Shown here one piece after another: positions 18,710 to 28,248 of a DNA stretch of 64,000 nt. The translations under genes were made by a program, and so were the position numbers. The notes beneath the pieces were generated by a model. The model was not told the DNA's origin. It was given only the letters and a program-made list of their open reading frames with translations, and searched no databases. The stretch is from the NCBI RefSeq assembly GCF_024707105.1, contig NZ_JANQAJ010000006.1, positions 620,001 through 684,000 on the forward strand, written 5' to 3'. Numbering within the stretch: the stretch's first letter is position 1; each line of letters begins with the position of its first letter. The DNA comes from Devosia ginsengisoli (GTDB lineage: Bacteria; Pseudomonadota; Alphaproteobacteria; Rhizobiales; Devosiaceae).

Positions 18710-19306
18710 TTGACCGACACGCCCCCGCCGCCCCCATCCAGGCGCCGCATCGTCACCAGCTTCCTGGGGGGCGATCGCACCCCGATGTGGTTCACGCTGA
18801 TCATGCTGCTGGCCGGCGCAGCCGGCACCTATTTCCTCGCTCCGCAGGTCAACGCCCAGTTCGAGGCGCAGAAGCTGCGCACCGATTTCGTAGTGCGCAA
18901 CTACAACGACCTCCGCGTCAAGATGGAGGATTTCCAGGGCCTCTATTCGGTGGTGGCGCAGAAGCTGGTGACCGGGGAACCGGTGCAGGACGAGGTGCTG
19001 CGCCTGCAGGAACTGGTGGCGCGGGTCGGTGCGCAGAACCTGGCGCTGCTGCCCATGTTCACCGCGGAAGCCGGGCCCAGGGCGACGGCCGAGGTCAATG
19101 CGGCGATGAATGGCATGATCAACGTGATTTTCGCCAATGCCGGCAAAGTCATCGAGACCGACGAGCAGGTGGCGGCCTATCAGGCCGAGGTGATGGCGGC
19201 GACCAATGCATTGGTGGTGCCGCTGCTCGAACTCTATGTGCGCATCGGCGAAGTGGGGCGGCTCAACCCGACCGAAAAGAATGCCCAGCTCACGCCGGAC
19301 GGCTGA
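18710..19306 (+). CDS. Hypothetical single-pass membrane protein, TTG start
   Basis: 198 residues. Proline-rich cytoplasmic start (MTDTPPPPPSRRR), one membrane helix (residues about 25-45, PMWFTLIMLLAGAAGTYFLAP) and a mostly helical extracytoplasmic domain. No ATG is available near the start, and the TTG lacks a strong ribosome-binding site. Lies between dnaK and a second unknown gene. No family recognised. Confidence 0.6.
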   Translation: MTDTPPPPPSRRRIVTSFLGGDRTPMWFTLIMLLAGAAGTYFLAPQVNAQFEAQKLRTDFVVRNYNDLRVKMEDFQGLYSVVAQKLVTGEPVQDEVLRLQELVARVGAQNLALLPMFTAEAGPRATAEVNAAMNGMINVIFANAGKVIETDEQVAAYQAEVMAATNALVVPLLELYVRIGEVGRLNPTEKNAQLTPDG

Positions 19307-19422
19307 GCTTCCCGTCCATCAGGAATGCTCCGCCCATCGCGGGCACCCCGCGATCCGGCCCTGGGATGGCATCGGACGAGCTATTCATTCGCTATTTGCT
19401 GCCCGATGGCTTAGGGTGACGA

Positions 19423-19884
19423 ATGAACATTCCAGACCCCAAGACCTTCACCGACCCTGAAAAACTGCGCAAGCTCATGGCCAATGCCGTGCGGCTTGGC
19501 TATGACGACCTGGCTTTCGGCTGCCAGCTCCGTATTGCCGAACTGGCCGGCGCCGAGCACGAAGCGGGCGTCGAGCGCGCCTTCTGGACCAGCCTGGTGG
19601 CTGCCGAGGAATTCCGCACCGCCGAGAATGGCCGCGCCACCAAGCTCATCAAGGTCCGCGCGAAACACAAGAAGTTCGGCGCGGTGCGCGTGCTGTCCGA
19701 ACAGGTGATGACGCCGGACCTATCCGACGGTTTCGACAAGCTGGTGGCCCATGGCCGCGGCGACCTGACGGGCGAGGCGATCGTGGTCGGCCACGAGGAC
19801 GAATTCAGCATCGACGCCGTCAATGCCGCGCGCAAGAAGCTGATGGACCATGGCGTGGCGATGACCGCGACTGTTGCCGCCTGA
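19423..19884 (+). CDS. Hypothetical cytoplasmic protein (153 aa)
   Basis: Starts MNIPDPKTFTDPEKLRKLMANAVRLGYDDLAF, no signal peptide or helix long enough for a membrane. AGGG precedes the ATG. The sequence looks like a two-part fold with a helical N-terminus and a C-terminal RGDLTGEAIVVGHEDEFSIDAVNAARK segment. I do not recognise the family; it sits between the dnaK and dnaJ regions. Confidence 0.65.
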   Translation: MNIPDPKTFTDPEKLRKLMANAVRLGYDDLAFGCQLRIAELAGAEHEAGVERAFWTSLVAAEEFRTAENGRATKLIKVRAKHKKFGAVRVLSEQVMTPDLSDGFDKLVAHGRGDLTGEAIVVGHEDEFSIDAVNAARKKLMDHGVAMTATVAA

Positions 19885-19960
19885 GCTTGCTGCAAAGGGC
19901 CATGGCTCCATGCCGCTGACTCCTGCCATTCGACCGCAGGTTTCATGGCCTTCTCGCCTA

Positions 19961-19985
19961 AAAACGCTCCGCTGGAGCGTTTTTT
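19961..19985 (+). terminator. Rho-independent terminator
   Basis: Stem AAAACGCTCC / GGAGCGTTTT around GCT, continuing with TT. Located 76 nt after the hypothetical gene. A near-identical module, also followed by a near-parS site, occurs at 30906-30930. Confidence 0.8.
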
Positions 19986-20005
19986 GTCCAAAGGGCCGAC
20001 GAGAA

Positions 20006-20019
20006 GTTTCACGTGAATC
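20006..20019 (+). promoter_or_regulatory. parS: Near-parS site after a terminator
   Basis: GTTTCACGTGAATC preceded by GAA, 20 bp downstream of the 19961 terminator. 13/14 match to the parS core; intergenic. Confidence 0.5.
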
Positions 20020-20144
20020 CGTCTTTCGGCCCTGGAGCGATCCGGGGCCTTTTTGTCGGGCGCCGCAAAATGGGCCCAATCGCGCCCAACTCCCTCCCGG
20101 TTTTGGCTGTCCAAGGAGCTTTCACGAAAGCGCGAGGCCTCGCC

Positions 20145-21208
20145 ATGTCCGATCCACATAGCCATGAGCCGTCCCACGACCGGAAGGACGATTCCATCGG
20201 CCGCATTGCCGAGCTGATCGGCGGTGATCCGATGCAGCGGCTCGATGCCGATATGAAGCATGTGCTGGACCGGCTGACCGAAATGGGCGCCCGGCCGCTG
20301 GAACTGCTGTCGCCCGACGTGGCGCGGCGCCAGCCACGACCCGCCGAGGCGATCAGCGCCATTCTGGGCCGGCAGGGGCGCGAGCGGCCGGACGATGGCG
20401 TCGAGGCGGAAGATATCGTCCTTGACGGGGCCGAGGGGGACCTGCCGGGGCGGATCTATCGCCCGCTGGGCCTGTTGAGCCGGCTCAATCCCATGGTGCT
20501 TTACTTCCATGGCGGCGGATTCGTCACCGGCGATCTCGACAGCCATGATGCGTCCGCCCGGGCCATTGCCCGGCGCACCGGGGCCATCGTGGTGTCGGTG
20601 GCCTACCGGCTGGCGCCTGAGCACCCGTTTCCCGCCGCCCATGACGATGCCTGGGCGGCCTGGAACTGGCTGAACCAGCAGGCCAAGACGCTGGCCGGCG
20701 ACAAGAAGCGGCTGGCCCTGGCGGGCGAGGATGCCGGGGCGAACCTGGCCGCCCATGTGGCTCTGCGGGCGCGAGCCGGGCGCGGCGCGCAGCCGGTGCA
20801 TCAGGTGCTGATCCACCCGATTGCCGGCAATGACATGACCACCGCCTCCTATGGCGAAACGCTGCGGGCACGCCCGATCGGGCTGCCGGCCATGCGCTGG
20901 CGCTTCCGGCAGGTGTTTGCCGACGAGGCCGAATCGGCCGATGCCCGCATCAATCTCGTCGCGCACGAGGACTGGGCCGGCGTGGCGCCGGCAACCATCG
21001 TGCTGGCGGGGATCGATCCGCTGCGCTCGGAGGGCGAGGCGCTGGCCGAGATGCTGGAGCAGGCTGGCGTCGCGGTCAATTGCTGGACCTATGAGGGCGT
21101 GGTGCAGGGTTTTTCGGGCTCGGCCTCGTCGTCACCAAGGCGCTGTTCGCGCAATCGGACACGGCCGACGCGCTGGGCAAGGCCTTTGCGCCGGCCCGGC
21201 ACAGCTAG
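20145..21208 (+). CDS. Alpha/beta-hydrolase-fold protein of the HSL type lacking catalytic Ser and His (frameshifted as read)
   Basis: Resembles hormone-sensitive-lipase-type esterases: oxyanion loop HGGGF (residues 122-126), AYRLAPEHPFPA, and the acid strand AGIDPLRSEGE. The nucleophile elbow reads GEDAG where GDSAG is expected (Asp196 for Ser). The catalytic His position reads VVQGFF instead of xxHGFF (Gln321). It may therefore be a non-catalytic or altered-chemistry member. A T5 run at 21110-21114 (six expected) shifts the frame; the corrected C-terminus continues FFGLGLVVTKALF and ends ARHS at 21208, about 354 residues. Confidence 0.75.
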
Positions 21209-21382
21209 TCCTCCGAATCAGCATTGTTGAAGCCGGCGGTCTGTCTTGCTAAGGAGCGGACCAGTGGTTTTGCCTATAGCGGCCCCAGACCCCCTTGCGG
21301 GGCGAGGGGTCGATTGCCATCTAGGGGCTAGGATTTTGGCGGGGCGCGTCTGTCGCGACCGGCCGTATCGGAGAACGGGTTT

Positions 21383-22522
21383 TTGTCCAAACGGGATTTC
21401 TACGAGGTGCTCGGCGTTCAGAAGGGCGCCGACGACGCGGCGCTGAAGAGCGCCTATCGCAAGCTGGCCATGCAGCACCATCCGGACCGCAACCCCGGCA
21501 ATGCCGAGGCGGAAGCCCGGTTCAAGGAAATCAACGAGGCCTATGACACGCTCAAGGACGGCCAGAAGCGGGCCGCCTATGACCGGTTCGGCCATGCCGC
21601 CTTCGAGAATGGCGGCGGCCGCGGGGGACCGGGCGGCTTCGGGCCGGAATTCACCTCGTCCATGTCGGATATCTTCGACGATATTTTCGGCGACTTCATG
21701 GGCGGCGGTCGCGGGCGCGGCGGTGGGGGCGGCGCGGCCAAGCTCCGCGGCAGCGACCTGCGCTACAATCTGGAAATCAGCCTCGAAGAGAGCTTCGAGG
21801 GCCGCACGGTCGAAATCGACGTGCCGACGCTGGTGGGCTGCACCACCTGCGACGGTTCGGGCGCCAAGCCGGGCACCGGCACCCATACCTGCCGGCAGTG
21901 CAACGGCCATGGCAAGGTGCGCGCGGCGCAGGGGTTCTTTACCATCGAACGCACCTGCCCGGTCTGCCAGGGCCGTGGCCAGATGATGGACCAGCCCTGC
22001 ACCGATTGCGGTGGCCAGGGCCGCCGGCAGGAAAACCGCAAGCTCAGCGTCGATATCCCCAAGGGCATCGAGGACGGCACGCGCATCCGCCTCGCCAATG
22101 AGGGCGAGGCCGGCTTGCGCGGCGGCCCGCCGGGCGATCTCTATATCTTCATCTCCATCCGCCCGCATGACCTGTTCCAGCGCGATGCCGCCGACCTTTA
22201 TGCGCGGGTGCCCATCGCCATGACCACGGCGGCCCTGGGCGGGGAATTCGAAGTGCCGACGCTCGATGGCGCAAGGGCCAAGGTCAAGGTCGCCGCCGGC
22301 ACCCAGCCGGGCCAGCGCGTGCGGCTCAAGGGCAAGGGCATGCCGGTTTTGCGCAGCAAGGATGTCGGCGATCTCTATGTACAGCTCGACATCGAGACGC
22401 CGCAGGCGCTGAGCCGGCGGCAGCGCGAATTGCTGGAAGAATTCGCCAAGCTGGAGACCGAGGAAAACAGCCCGACCTCGGGCGGGTTCTTCACCAAGCT
22501 CAAGAAAATGTTCGAGGCCTGA
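21383..22522 (+). CDS. dnaJ: Chaperone protein DnaJ, TTG start
   Basis: 379 residues from TTG ([11 protein letters not shown]). Hsp40 co-chaperone stimulating DnaK ATPase. J domain with HHPDRNPGN, a Gly/Phe-rich linker (residues about 70-120), four zinc-binding repeats [24 protein letters not shown] and CTDCGGQG, then the substrate domain. It lies 2.8 kb from dnaK, separated by three unrelated genes, rather than adjacent. Confidence 0.96.
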   Translation: MSKRDFYEVLGVQKGADDAALKSAYRKLAMQHHPDRNPGNAEAEARFKEINEAYDTLKDGQKRAAYDRFGHAAFENGGGRGGPGGFGPEFTSSMSDIFDDIFGDFMGGGRGRGGGGGAAKLRGSDLRYNLEISLEESFEGRTVEIDVPTLVGCTTCDGSGAKPGTGTHTCRQCNGHGKVRAAQGFFTIERTCPVCQGRGQMMDQPCTDCGGQGRRQENRKLSVDIPKGIEDGTRIRLANEGEAGLRGGPPGDLYIFISIRPHDLFQRDAADLYARVPIAMTTAALGGEFEVPTLDGARAKVKVAAGTQPGQRVRLKGKGMPVLRSKDVGDLYVQLDIETPQALSRRQRELLEEFAKLETEENSPTSGGFFTKLKKMFEA

Positions 22523-22523
22523 C

Positions 22524-23408
22524 GTGTCCCAACCTGGCGAGGAGGCGGGCGGTTCGATCGAGATCGCCTTGGCGTTCGACGACGCCTTCTGGGCGCCGAC
22601 CTATGCCACGATGCGCTCGATCTGCCTGACGACGCCCCATCCCGAGCGGTTGCGCTTCCACCTGCTGCACCGCACGCTGACGCCGGAGCACCAGGCGGCA
22701 ATCGCCAGCATCGGGCACGACTATGGGGCGCGGCTCGATTTCATCGATATCGATGCGCGCGGCATCCTGACCGATCGCATCGCGAACTTCCCCCGCATCA
22801 AGCTGCGGCGGCTCAACCCCATCGTCTATGCCCGGCTTTTCCTGGGCGACCTGCTCGATCCCGATATCGCGCGGGTGCTCTATCTCGACAGCGATATCTT
22901 CGTGCGGACGGCGCTCGATCCGCTCTATGGCATGGACATGCAGGGCCATGCCATTGCCGCCGTGCTGCAGCCCGACCGCATGCATGTCATTGCCGGCAAG
23001 GACCTGCGCGCCCGCAATGCCTTTTCCATGGCGCAGCCCTATTTCAATGCCGGGGTCATGCTGATCGACATGGCGCAATATCGCCAGATGGACTTTGCCG
23101 CGGCGCTGGCGCGGCTGCCGGCCGCGGAACTCGCCCTGTTCTACTACGATCAGGACATGATCAATTTCTGCTTCCGGGGGCGCATATTGGAGGTCGATCC
23201 GCGCTGGAACCTGCAGAATGCCGAACCGGCGCATGAAGTGTTCAACCCCGCCATCGTGCATTATTCGGCCAATCCCAAGCCGTGGTTCGCCTGGTCGCGG
23301 GTGGCCTTCAAGCGCACCTATCGGCACCTGATGACCAACGAATATTACTACCTGTATCGCCGCGAACGGATGGTGCGGATGGTCAGGACCTGGCTCAAGC
23401 TGGCCTGA
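22524..23408 (+). CDS. Glycosyltransferase family 8 protein, GTG start
   Basis: 294 residues. GT8 enzymes use nucleotide sugars and often build lipopolysaccharide cores. Motifs: IEIALAFDDAFW at the start, RLNPIVYARLFLGDLL, the metal-binding DxD in VLYLDSDIFV, FNAGVMLIDM, DQDMINF and HYSANPKPW. It starts 1 nt after the dnaJ stop, so it is probably co-transcribed with dnaJ. Acceptor unknown. Confidence 0.85.
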   Translation: MSQPGEEAGGSIEIALAFDDAFWAPTYATMRSICLTTPHPERLRFHLLHRTLTPEHQAAIASIGHDYGARLDFIDIDARGILTDRIANFPRIKLRRLNPIVYARLFLGDLLDPDIARVLYLDSDIFVRTALDPLYGMDMQGHAIAAVLQPDRMHVIAGKDLRARNAFSMAQPYFNAGVMLIDMAQYRQMDFAAALARLPAAELALFYYDQDMINFCFRGRILEVDPRWNLQNAEPAHEVFNPAIVHYSANPKPWFAWSRVAFKRTYRHLMTNEYYYLYRRERMVRMVRTWLKLA

Positions 23409-23569
23409 GCGCCGAGGACCAGCGGTGCGCTGGCTCGCGGCCGCGACTGGCTGCAAGCGTCTGCGGGCAGGCTCCGGCGAGGCCGGGGTATTGCCGCCAT
23501 TCCGTCAATGTCCTAGCAACGACGAACGGGGCCGCGCCGCACGCGATGGCCGGCAATACAGGACATGCC

Positions 23570-24115
23570 ATGACGACCGCCCTCACGCTTTCCGGCTCCA
23601 TCCGCCAGGGCTCGCGCAACCGGATGCTGCAGGACCATATGGGGCGCAAGCTCGTCGCGGCGGGTGTCACGGTCAATGCCATCAGCCTGGCCGATTTCGA
23701 CATGCCGATCTTCAACGAAGACCTGGAGCCCGACCAGGTGCCCGAGGCCGCCGGACGGTTGGCCGAGCTGTGGCGGAGCCATGACGCGGTCTTCATCGCC
23801 ACGCCCGAATATAATGGCGGATTGCCGCCGCTGCTGGTCAATATGCTGGCCTGGCTGAGCCGGCAGAAGCCCAGCCCCTTCCGCCACCCCGTCATCGGCA
23901 TTGGCGGGGTGAGCTCGGGCAAATACGGAACGATCTGGGCGCTGAGCCACCTGCGCGACAGCCTGTCCAAGGTGGGCGGGCTGGTGGCGCCGGGCCTGCT
24001 GGGCATCGGGCCGGACGAGGATGTGTTCGACGAGAATGGCGATTTCGTCGAACCGGCCATTATCCGCAAGGTGGACCAGTTGGTGCATGATCTCATCCAT
24101 ATCAGGCGGGGCTGA
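23570..24115 (+). CDS. NADPH-dependent FMN reductase family protein
   Basis: 181 residues from ATG 23570. Flavodoxin-like fold: phosphate-binding LSGSIRQGSRN at the N-terminus and TPEYNGGLPPLLVN, the SsuE/azoreductase/ArsH-type signature. Likely reduces flavin or quinone with NAD(P)H. One base separates its stop from the next start, so the pair is probably an operon. Confidence 0.82.
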   Translation: MTTALTLSGSIRQGSRNRMLQDHMGRKLVAAGVTVNAISLADFDMPIFNEDLEPDQVPEAAGRLAELWRSHDAVFIATPEYNGGLPPLLVNMLAWLSRQKPSPFRHPVIGIGGVSSGKYGTIWALSHLRDSLSKVGGLVAPGLLGIGPDEDVFDENGDFVEPAIIRKVDQLVHDLIHIRRG

Positions 24116-24116
24116 C

Positions 24117-24722
24117 ATGAAGGCGCTTTACCTCACCCATCCGCAGGTGGTGATCGACCCCAATGTGCCGACGCCGCGCTGGGGGCTCAATGCAAAAGGC
24201 CTGGCGCGGGCGCGGGCCTTTGCCGCAAGCGGCGTGGTGCCCGATGCGGCGATGATCTTTTCCAGCGACGAGACCAAGGCGACGGATCTGGCCGGGGCCA
24301 TAGCGGCGGCCATCGGCGCAGAAGTGATCGTCGACCCCGCCATGGGCGAGAATGACCGCAGCAGCACCGGCTTCCTGGCGCCCGAGCAATTCGAGGCGAC
24401 GGCCGACCGCTTCTTTGCCGAGCCGGGGCAGAGCATCGAGGGCTGGGAGACGGCCAGCGATGCACAGGCGCGCATCGTCACGGCGGTGCGTCGGGCGCTG
24501 GACAATGTTCTGGCCGGCAGGCCCGCGGTCTTCTGCGGACATGGGGCGGTGGGGACCTTGCTCAAATGTTTCGTGGGCAGCCGCGTGATTGCCCGCGACG
24601 AAGACCAACGCCGCATGGCCGATCCGGGCGGCGGCAATGCCTTTGTCTTCGATCTCGAGGCCATGGAATTGCACAGCGACTGGATGCCCATGGAGGCTCT
24701 GGCGCCGGGCTGGTTCGACTAG
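24117..24722 (+). CDS. Histidine phosphatase-like protein
   Basis: 201 residues. Begins MKALYLTHPQVVIDP, where the usual RHG catalytic motif is LTHPQ (His kept, Arg and Gly not). The middle FSSDETKATDLAGAIA matches the 'SxxxRAxxTA' region loosely, and FCGHGAVGTLLKC supplies the second His. The superfamily (phosphoglycerate-mutase-like) is plausible; the altered first motif leaves activity uncertain. Confidence 0.65.
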   Translation: MKALYLTHPQVVIDPNVPTPRWGLNAKGLARARAFAASGVVPDAAMIFSSDETKATDLAGAIAAAIGAEVIVDPAMGENDRSSTGFLAPEQFEATADRFFAEPGQSIEGWETASDAQARIVTAVRRALDNVLAGRPAVFCGHGAVGTLLKCFVGSRVIARDEDQRRMADPGGGNAFVFDLEAMELHSDWMPMEALAPGWFD

Positions 24723-24734
24723 TGCTTCAAAAGA

Positions 24735-24821
24735 CCTCATGGTGAGCCTGTCGAACCACGAGGTCGAGCGAGTGGAGGCTTGGTGCCACGACCTCGTCCT
24801 TCGACAAGCTCAGGATGAGGT
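24735..24821. repeat. REP-like palindrome, family B copy 2
   Basis: CCTCATGGTGAGCCTG then TCGAACCACGAGG, followed by ACCTCGTCCTTCGACAAG and CTCAGGATGAGGT. It lies between the phosphatase-like gene and pyrF. Confidence 0.75.
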
Positions 24822-24910
24822 CTACTGGATATGCCGGAGCTTGCCGCAACTTGCGAAGCGGCGGTTTTTGCTCTAACGCAGGTCCAATAGCGACATCGGA
24901 GGAAGACTCA

Positions 24911-25609
24911 ATGGCAGGCCAATTGATCGTGGCCCTCGACGTTTCGTCACGCGGACGCGCCGAGGAAATCGTGTCGCTACTGGGGAACGCAGTCGATTTC
25001 TACAAGATCGGCTACCAGTGCTTCTATGGCGCAGACGGCTTCGCGCTGGGCAAGGACCTGCTCAAGGCGGGCAAGAAAGTCTTCTTCGATCTCAAGCTCC
25101 TCGATATCGACAATACGGTCGAAAAGGGCGTGGCGGCGATTGCCGAGAGCGGCGCGACCATGCTGACCGTGCATGCCTATCCGCAATGCATGCGGGCGGC
25201 CGTGCGTGGCGCCGCCGGCTCCGACCTCTGCGTGCTGGGCGTATCGGTGCTGACCTCGATGGACGATGCCGACGTGGCCGAAGCCGGCTTTGCCCGCGAC
25301 ACGGCGGGGCTGGTGGCCCTGCGGGCGCAGCAGGCGCGCGATGCGGGCATTGGCGGGCTGGTGGCCTCGGCGCATGAAGCCGAAATGGTGCGCACCATCA
25401 TCGGGCCGAAAATGGCCATCGTCACCCCCGGCATTCGGCCGGCCGGCTCGGCCATGGGCGACCAGAAGCGCGCCATGACCCCCGGCGATGCGCTGGCCGC
25501 CGGCGCGACGCATCTGGTGGTCGGACGCCCGGTGATTGCCGCCGCTGATCCCGCCGCGGCGGCGCGGGCTATCCTGGCCGACATGAATACCGGCCTGCGC
25601 GTGGCGTGA
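24911..25609 (+). CDS. pyrF: Orotidine 5'-phosphate decarboxylase
   Basis: 232 residues from ATG 24911, with GGAGGAAG just upstream. Converts OMP to UMP, the last step of pyrimidine synthesis. Active-site motif [13 protein letters not shown] (D-x-K-x-x-D-I) and phosphate-binding VTPGIRP plus VVGRPVI are present. The stop overlaps the next start (TGATG). Confidence 0.95.
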   Translation: MAGQLIVALDVSSRGRAEEIVSLLGNAVDFYKIGYQCFYGADGFALGKDLLKAGKKVFFDLKLLDIDNTVEKGVAAIAESGATMLTVHAYPQCMRAAVRGAAGSDLCVLGVSVLTSMDDADVAEAGFARDTAGLVALRAQQARDAGIGGLVASAHEAEMVRTIIGPKMAIVTPGIRPAGSAMGDQKRAMTPGDALAAGATHLVVGRPVIAAADPAAAARAILADMNTGLRVA

Positions 25610-26379
25610 TGCGGCTTTCCGCCTGTATCGAAATGCTGTTCGTCCCCGAAACGGACGATTTTGCGCAGCGTATCCGTCTCGCCAAGGCCGAAGGCTTCGA
25701 ATTTGTCGAATTCTGGCTGTGGTCCAGCAAGAATCTCGACGCCATCAAAGGCGCCCTCGACGAGACCGGTGTGAAGCTGGCCGGCATCGTGGCCGAGCCC
25801 TTTGCCGAACTGACGCGCGAAACCGACCATGACCGGTTCCTCGCCGGGCTCGAAAAGAGTCGCGATGTGGCCATAAGGCTGGGTGCGCCGGTGCTGATCT
25901 GCCAATCGGGACCGCTGCTTGATGGCGTGGACCGTGCGCGCCAGCATGATGCGCTGGTGACGGCCATGGCGCGTTCGGCCGAGGTGCTGGCCGGCTCGGG
26001 CGTGAAGCTGGGGCTGGAGCCGCTCAACGATCGCGTCGATCACCCCGGCTATTACCTCACCAGCAGTGCCGAGGGCTTCGATATCGTCGACAAGGTCGAC
26101 CGGCCGGAAATCGGCATTACCTACGATCTCTACCATTCCATGGTGATGGGCGAGGACCCCGAAGTGGTGGCCGCCGGACGGCTCAACCGCATCGTGCATG
26201 TGCATGTCGCCGACCATCCGGGGCGTAACCAGCCGGGGAGCGGATATCTGCCGCTCAAGCCGAAGCTCGATTGGCTGTTGGGGCAGGGGTATGCCGGCGC
26301 CGTGGGGCTGGAGTTCAAGCCGACGGGGACGACGGCGGATGCGCTGCGGCAGATGCGGGGGAGCTTGGGGCTCCGCTAG
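25609..26379 (+). CDS. Hydroxypyruvate isomerase-like TIM-barrel protein
   Basis: About 256 residues from ATG 25609 (a GTG at 25606 is the alternative). Xylose-isomerase-like TIM barrel: CIEMLFVPETDDFAQRI, FVEFWLW, GLEPLNDRVDHPGYYL (metal-binding Glu), GITYDLYHSMVMGEDP and VHVHVADHPGRNQPGSG. This pattern fits Hyi. Hydroxypyruvate-to-tartronate-semialdehyde chemistry is by family. Coupled to pyrF by overlap. Confidence 0.8.
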   Translation: MRLSACIEMLFVPETDDFAQRIRLAKAEGFEFVEFWLWSSKNLDAIKGALDETGVKLAGIVAEPFAELTRETDHDRFLAGLEKSRDVAIRLGAPVLICQSGPLLDGVDRARQHDALVTAMARSAEVLAGSGVKLGLEPLNDRVDHPGYYLTSSAEGFDIVDKVDRPEIGITYDLYHSMVMGEDPEVVAAGRLNRIVHVHVADHPGRNQPGSGYLPLKPKLDWLLGQGYAGAVGLEFKPTGTTADALRQMRGSLGLR

Positions 26380-26398
26380 CCTCGGCGTTCTTGGCTCC

Positions 26399-26530
26399 AC
26401 CCCACCCTCTATCCCTCCCCATCAAGGGGAGGGAGGCGCCAGATCGATCTTTCAAGGATCATCTCGGATATTTTCCCGACCACCGGCCGGGCTTCCCCTC
26501 CCCCTTGTGGGGAGGGAATGAGGGTGGGGA
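26399..26530. repeat. REP-like palindrome, family A copy 2
   Basis: CCACCCCACCCTCTATCCC and CCCCATCAAGGGGAGGGAGG, then TCCCCTCCCCCTTGTGG and GGAATGAGGGTGGGG. It separates two convergent genes. Confidence 0.75.
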
Positions 26531-26555
26531 TACTCACACGAGCAGGCGCTGGGGT

Positions 26556-27560
26556 TTACCCCACCAACCCATGTTCTGCCGTCAGGTCCTGCAGATCCAA
26601 CTGCGGCCGTGCGCCGATATGGGAGATGACTTCGCTGGCAGCCAGGCATCCCGTCTTGAGCGCCGATTCCAGCGTCTGCCCCCGCGCTATACCGAGCAAA
26701 AACCCCGAGGCGAAGAGGTCGCCGGCGCCGGTGGCGTCGACCACCTTGTCGACGGGAAAGGCGGGGACCGAGGTCACTTCGCCATTATAGATGGCCATGG
26801 CGCCATCGGCGCCCATGGTGATGGCGGCCAGTTCGGTATCCTTAGCCACTTGGCGCACCGCTTCGCCCAGATCGTCGGTCTCGTAGAGTGATTTCAGCTC
26901 ATGCACATTGGCGAAGACATAATCGATGGTCTTGGAGCGCATCAGGTCGAGGAATTCGGCGCGGTAGCGATCGACGCAGAAGGGGTCGCTGAGGGTGAAG
27001 GCGGCGGCGCGCTCGTTCTTGTGGGCATAGTGCGCAGCCAGCACGAAGGCCTTCTTGGCCTCCACCGGGTCCCACAGGAAGCCTTCCATATAGGTGATGG
27101 CGGCGGCGCCGATCTCGTCGGGCTTGATATCCTGTTCGGTGAGCTGGTGGCAGGCGCCGAGATAGGTGTTCATGGTGCGCTCGCCATCTTCACTGAGGAA
27201 GATCATCGAGCGGGCGGTGAGGGCGCCATTCTTGAGGCGGGAGGTGGCGTAATGCACGCCGATGGCGTCGAGATCGCTTTCGAACACGTCGCCCAGCGGA
27301 TCGTCTGCCACCTTGCCGACAAAGGCGGCGCGGCCGCCCAGGGAGGCGACGCCCGCCGCGGTATTGGCGGCGCTGCCGCCCGAAATCTGCTGCCGGCCCA
27401 GCGGCATCTTGCCATAGAGGTCCTCGGCCCGATCGGTATCGATCAGGTGCATGATGCCCTCTTTCATGCCTTCGGCTTCGATGAAGCCCTTTTCCACCGG
27501 GGCAATGATATCGACAATGGCATTGCCGATGGTGAGGACGTCGAAGCGGGTCTGGGTCAT
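26556..27560 (-). CDS. Adenosine kinase (PfkB/ribokinase family)
   Basis: 334 residues. Ribokinase-fold sugar kinase: TIGNAIVDIIAPVE at the start, substrate loop GGSAANTAAGVASLGG, and the C-terminal anion hole VDATGAGDLFASGFLLG with the catalytic Asp. The FSD-less layout and N-terminal FDVLTIGNAIVD are typical of bacterial adenosine kinases. It would salvage adenosine to AMP. Ribokinase or another nucleoside kinase is the alternative. Confidence 0.82.
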   Translation of the reverse strand: MTQTRFDVLTIGNAIVDIIAPVEKGFIEAEGMKEGIMHLIDTDRAEDLYGKMPLGRQQISGGSAANTAAGVASLGGRAAFVGKVADDPLGDVFESDLDAIGVHYATSRLKNGALTARSMIFLSEDGERTMNTYLGACHQLTEQDIKPDEIGAAAITYMEGFLWDPVEAKKAFVLAAHYAHKNERAAAFTLSDPFCVDRYRAEFLDLMRSKTIDYVFANVHELKSLYETDDLGEAVRQVAKDTELAAITMGADGAMAIYNGEVTSVPAFPVDKVVDATGAGDLFASGFLLGIARGQTLESALKTGCLAASEVISHIGARPQLDLQDLTAEHGLVG

Positions 27561-27623
27561 CAGGAGGTTCCGGCGCGAGAAAAGCCGTCAGCCGGTTTAG
27601 AGCATGAGGGAAAGCTCGGCAAC

Positions 27624-28190
27624 CTAGTGCCGCTCAATGATGTCGCTGATCAGCGCCTCGATATCCTCACCGGCCTGCAGGGCGATCTGGCCGTCCAGCA
27701 ACAGCACGGCGAGGCCATGCACCCGTGCCCAGGCGGCCAAAGCCGTCACGCGGCTGGCGCGGGTATCGCCGCTGCCACCGACATGGCGGAGCGTGGCAAA
27801 GGCGGCATCGGCGGCCATGCGCAGGCCGGGGCGGTTGTCGCGCTTGAGCTGGGGCGAAAACATCAGCCGGAACAGGGCGGCATTGCGAAGGGCAAAAAGC
27901 ACATAGGTCTTGCCCATGACCGAGAGCATGTCGGGCGGATTGGCTTCGGCCACATCCTCCATGGCGCGGGTGAAGCGCTGATAGCCGGTGACGGCCAAGG
28001 CTTCGAGCAAAGCGGCGCGGTTGTCGAAATGGCGATAGGGCGCCGCCGGGGACACGCCCACCGCCCGCGCCAGGTCGCGCAGGCCGAGCCCGGCCTCGCC
28101 GTCGCGTTCGAGAATGACCAAAGCCGCCTCGAGCAGGGCATTGCGCAGGTCGCCATGGTGATAGGGGGCGTTTGGAAGAGATGTTGACAT
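27624..28190 (-). CDS. TetR-family transcriptional regulator
   Basis: 188 residues. N-terminal HTH: HGDLRNALLEAALVILERDGEAGLGLRDLARAVGVSPAAPYRHFDNRAALL. The C-terminal ligand domain resembles the WHG/TetR_C type. Divergent from a DUF2214 gene; an inverted repeat TGCTTAC...GTAAGCA lies in the shared promoter, so it probably represses itself and its neighbour. Confidence 0.88.
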   Translation of the reverse strand: MSTSLPNAPYHHGDLRNALLEAALVILERDGEAGLGLRDLARAVGVSPAAPYRHFDNRAALLEALAVTGYQRFTRAMEDVAEANPPDMLSVMGKTYVLFALRNAALFRLMFSPQLKRDNRPGLRMAADAAFATLRHVGGSGDTRASRVTALAAWARVHGLAVLLLDGQIALQAGEDIEALISDIIERH

Positions 28191-28220
28191 TGCTTACTTC
28201 TGGGCGGATATATGTAAGCA
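28184..28220. promoter_or_regulatory. Divergent promoter with TetR-type operator
   Basis: TTGACA (28184-28189) and GATATA (28207-28212) with a 17-nt spacer form a sigma-70-like promoter toward the DUF2214 gene. The inverted repeat TGCTTAC (28191-28197) / GTAAGCA (28214-28220) overlaps the spacer and the -10 region, a classic repression geometry. Confidence 0.6.
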
Positions 28221-28248
28221 TTGATAACATGACCTGTTGAGCGCGCAA

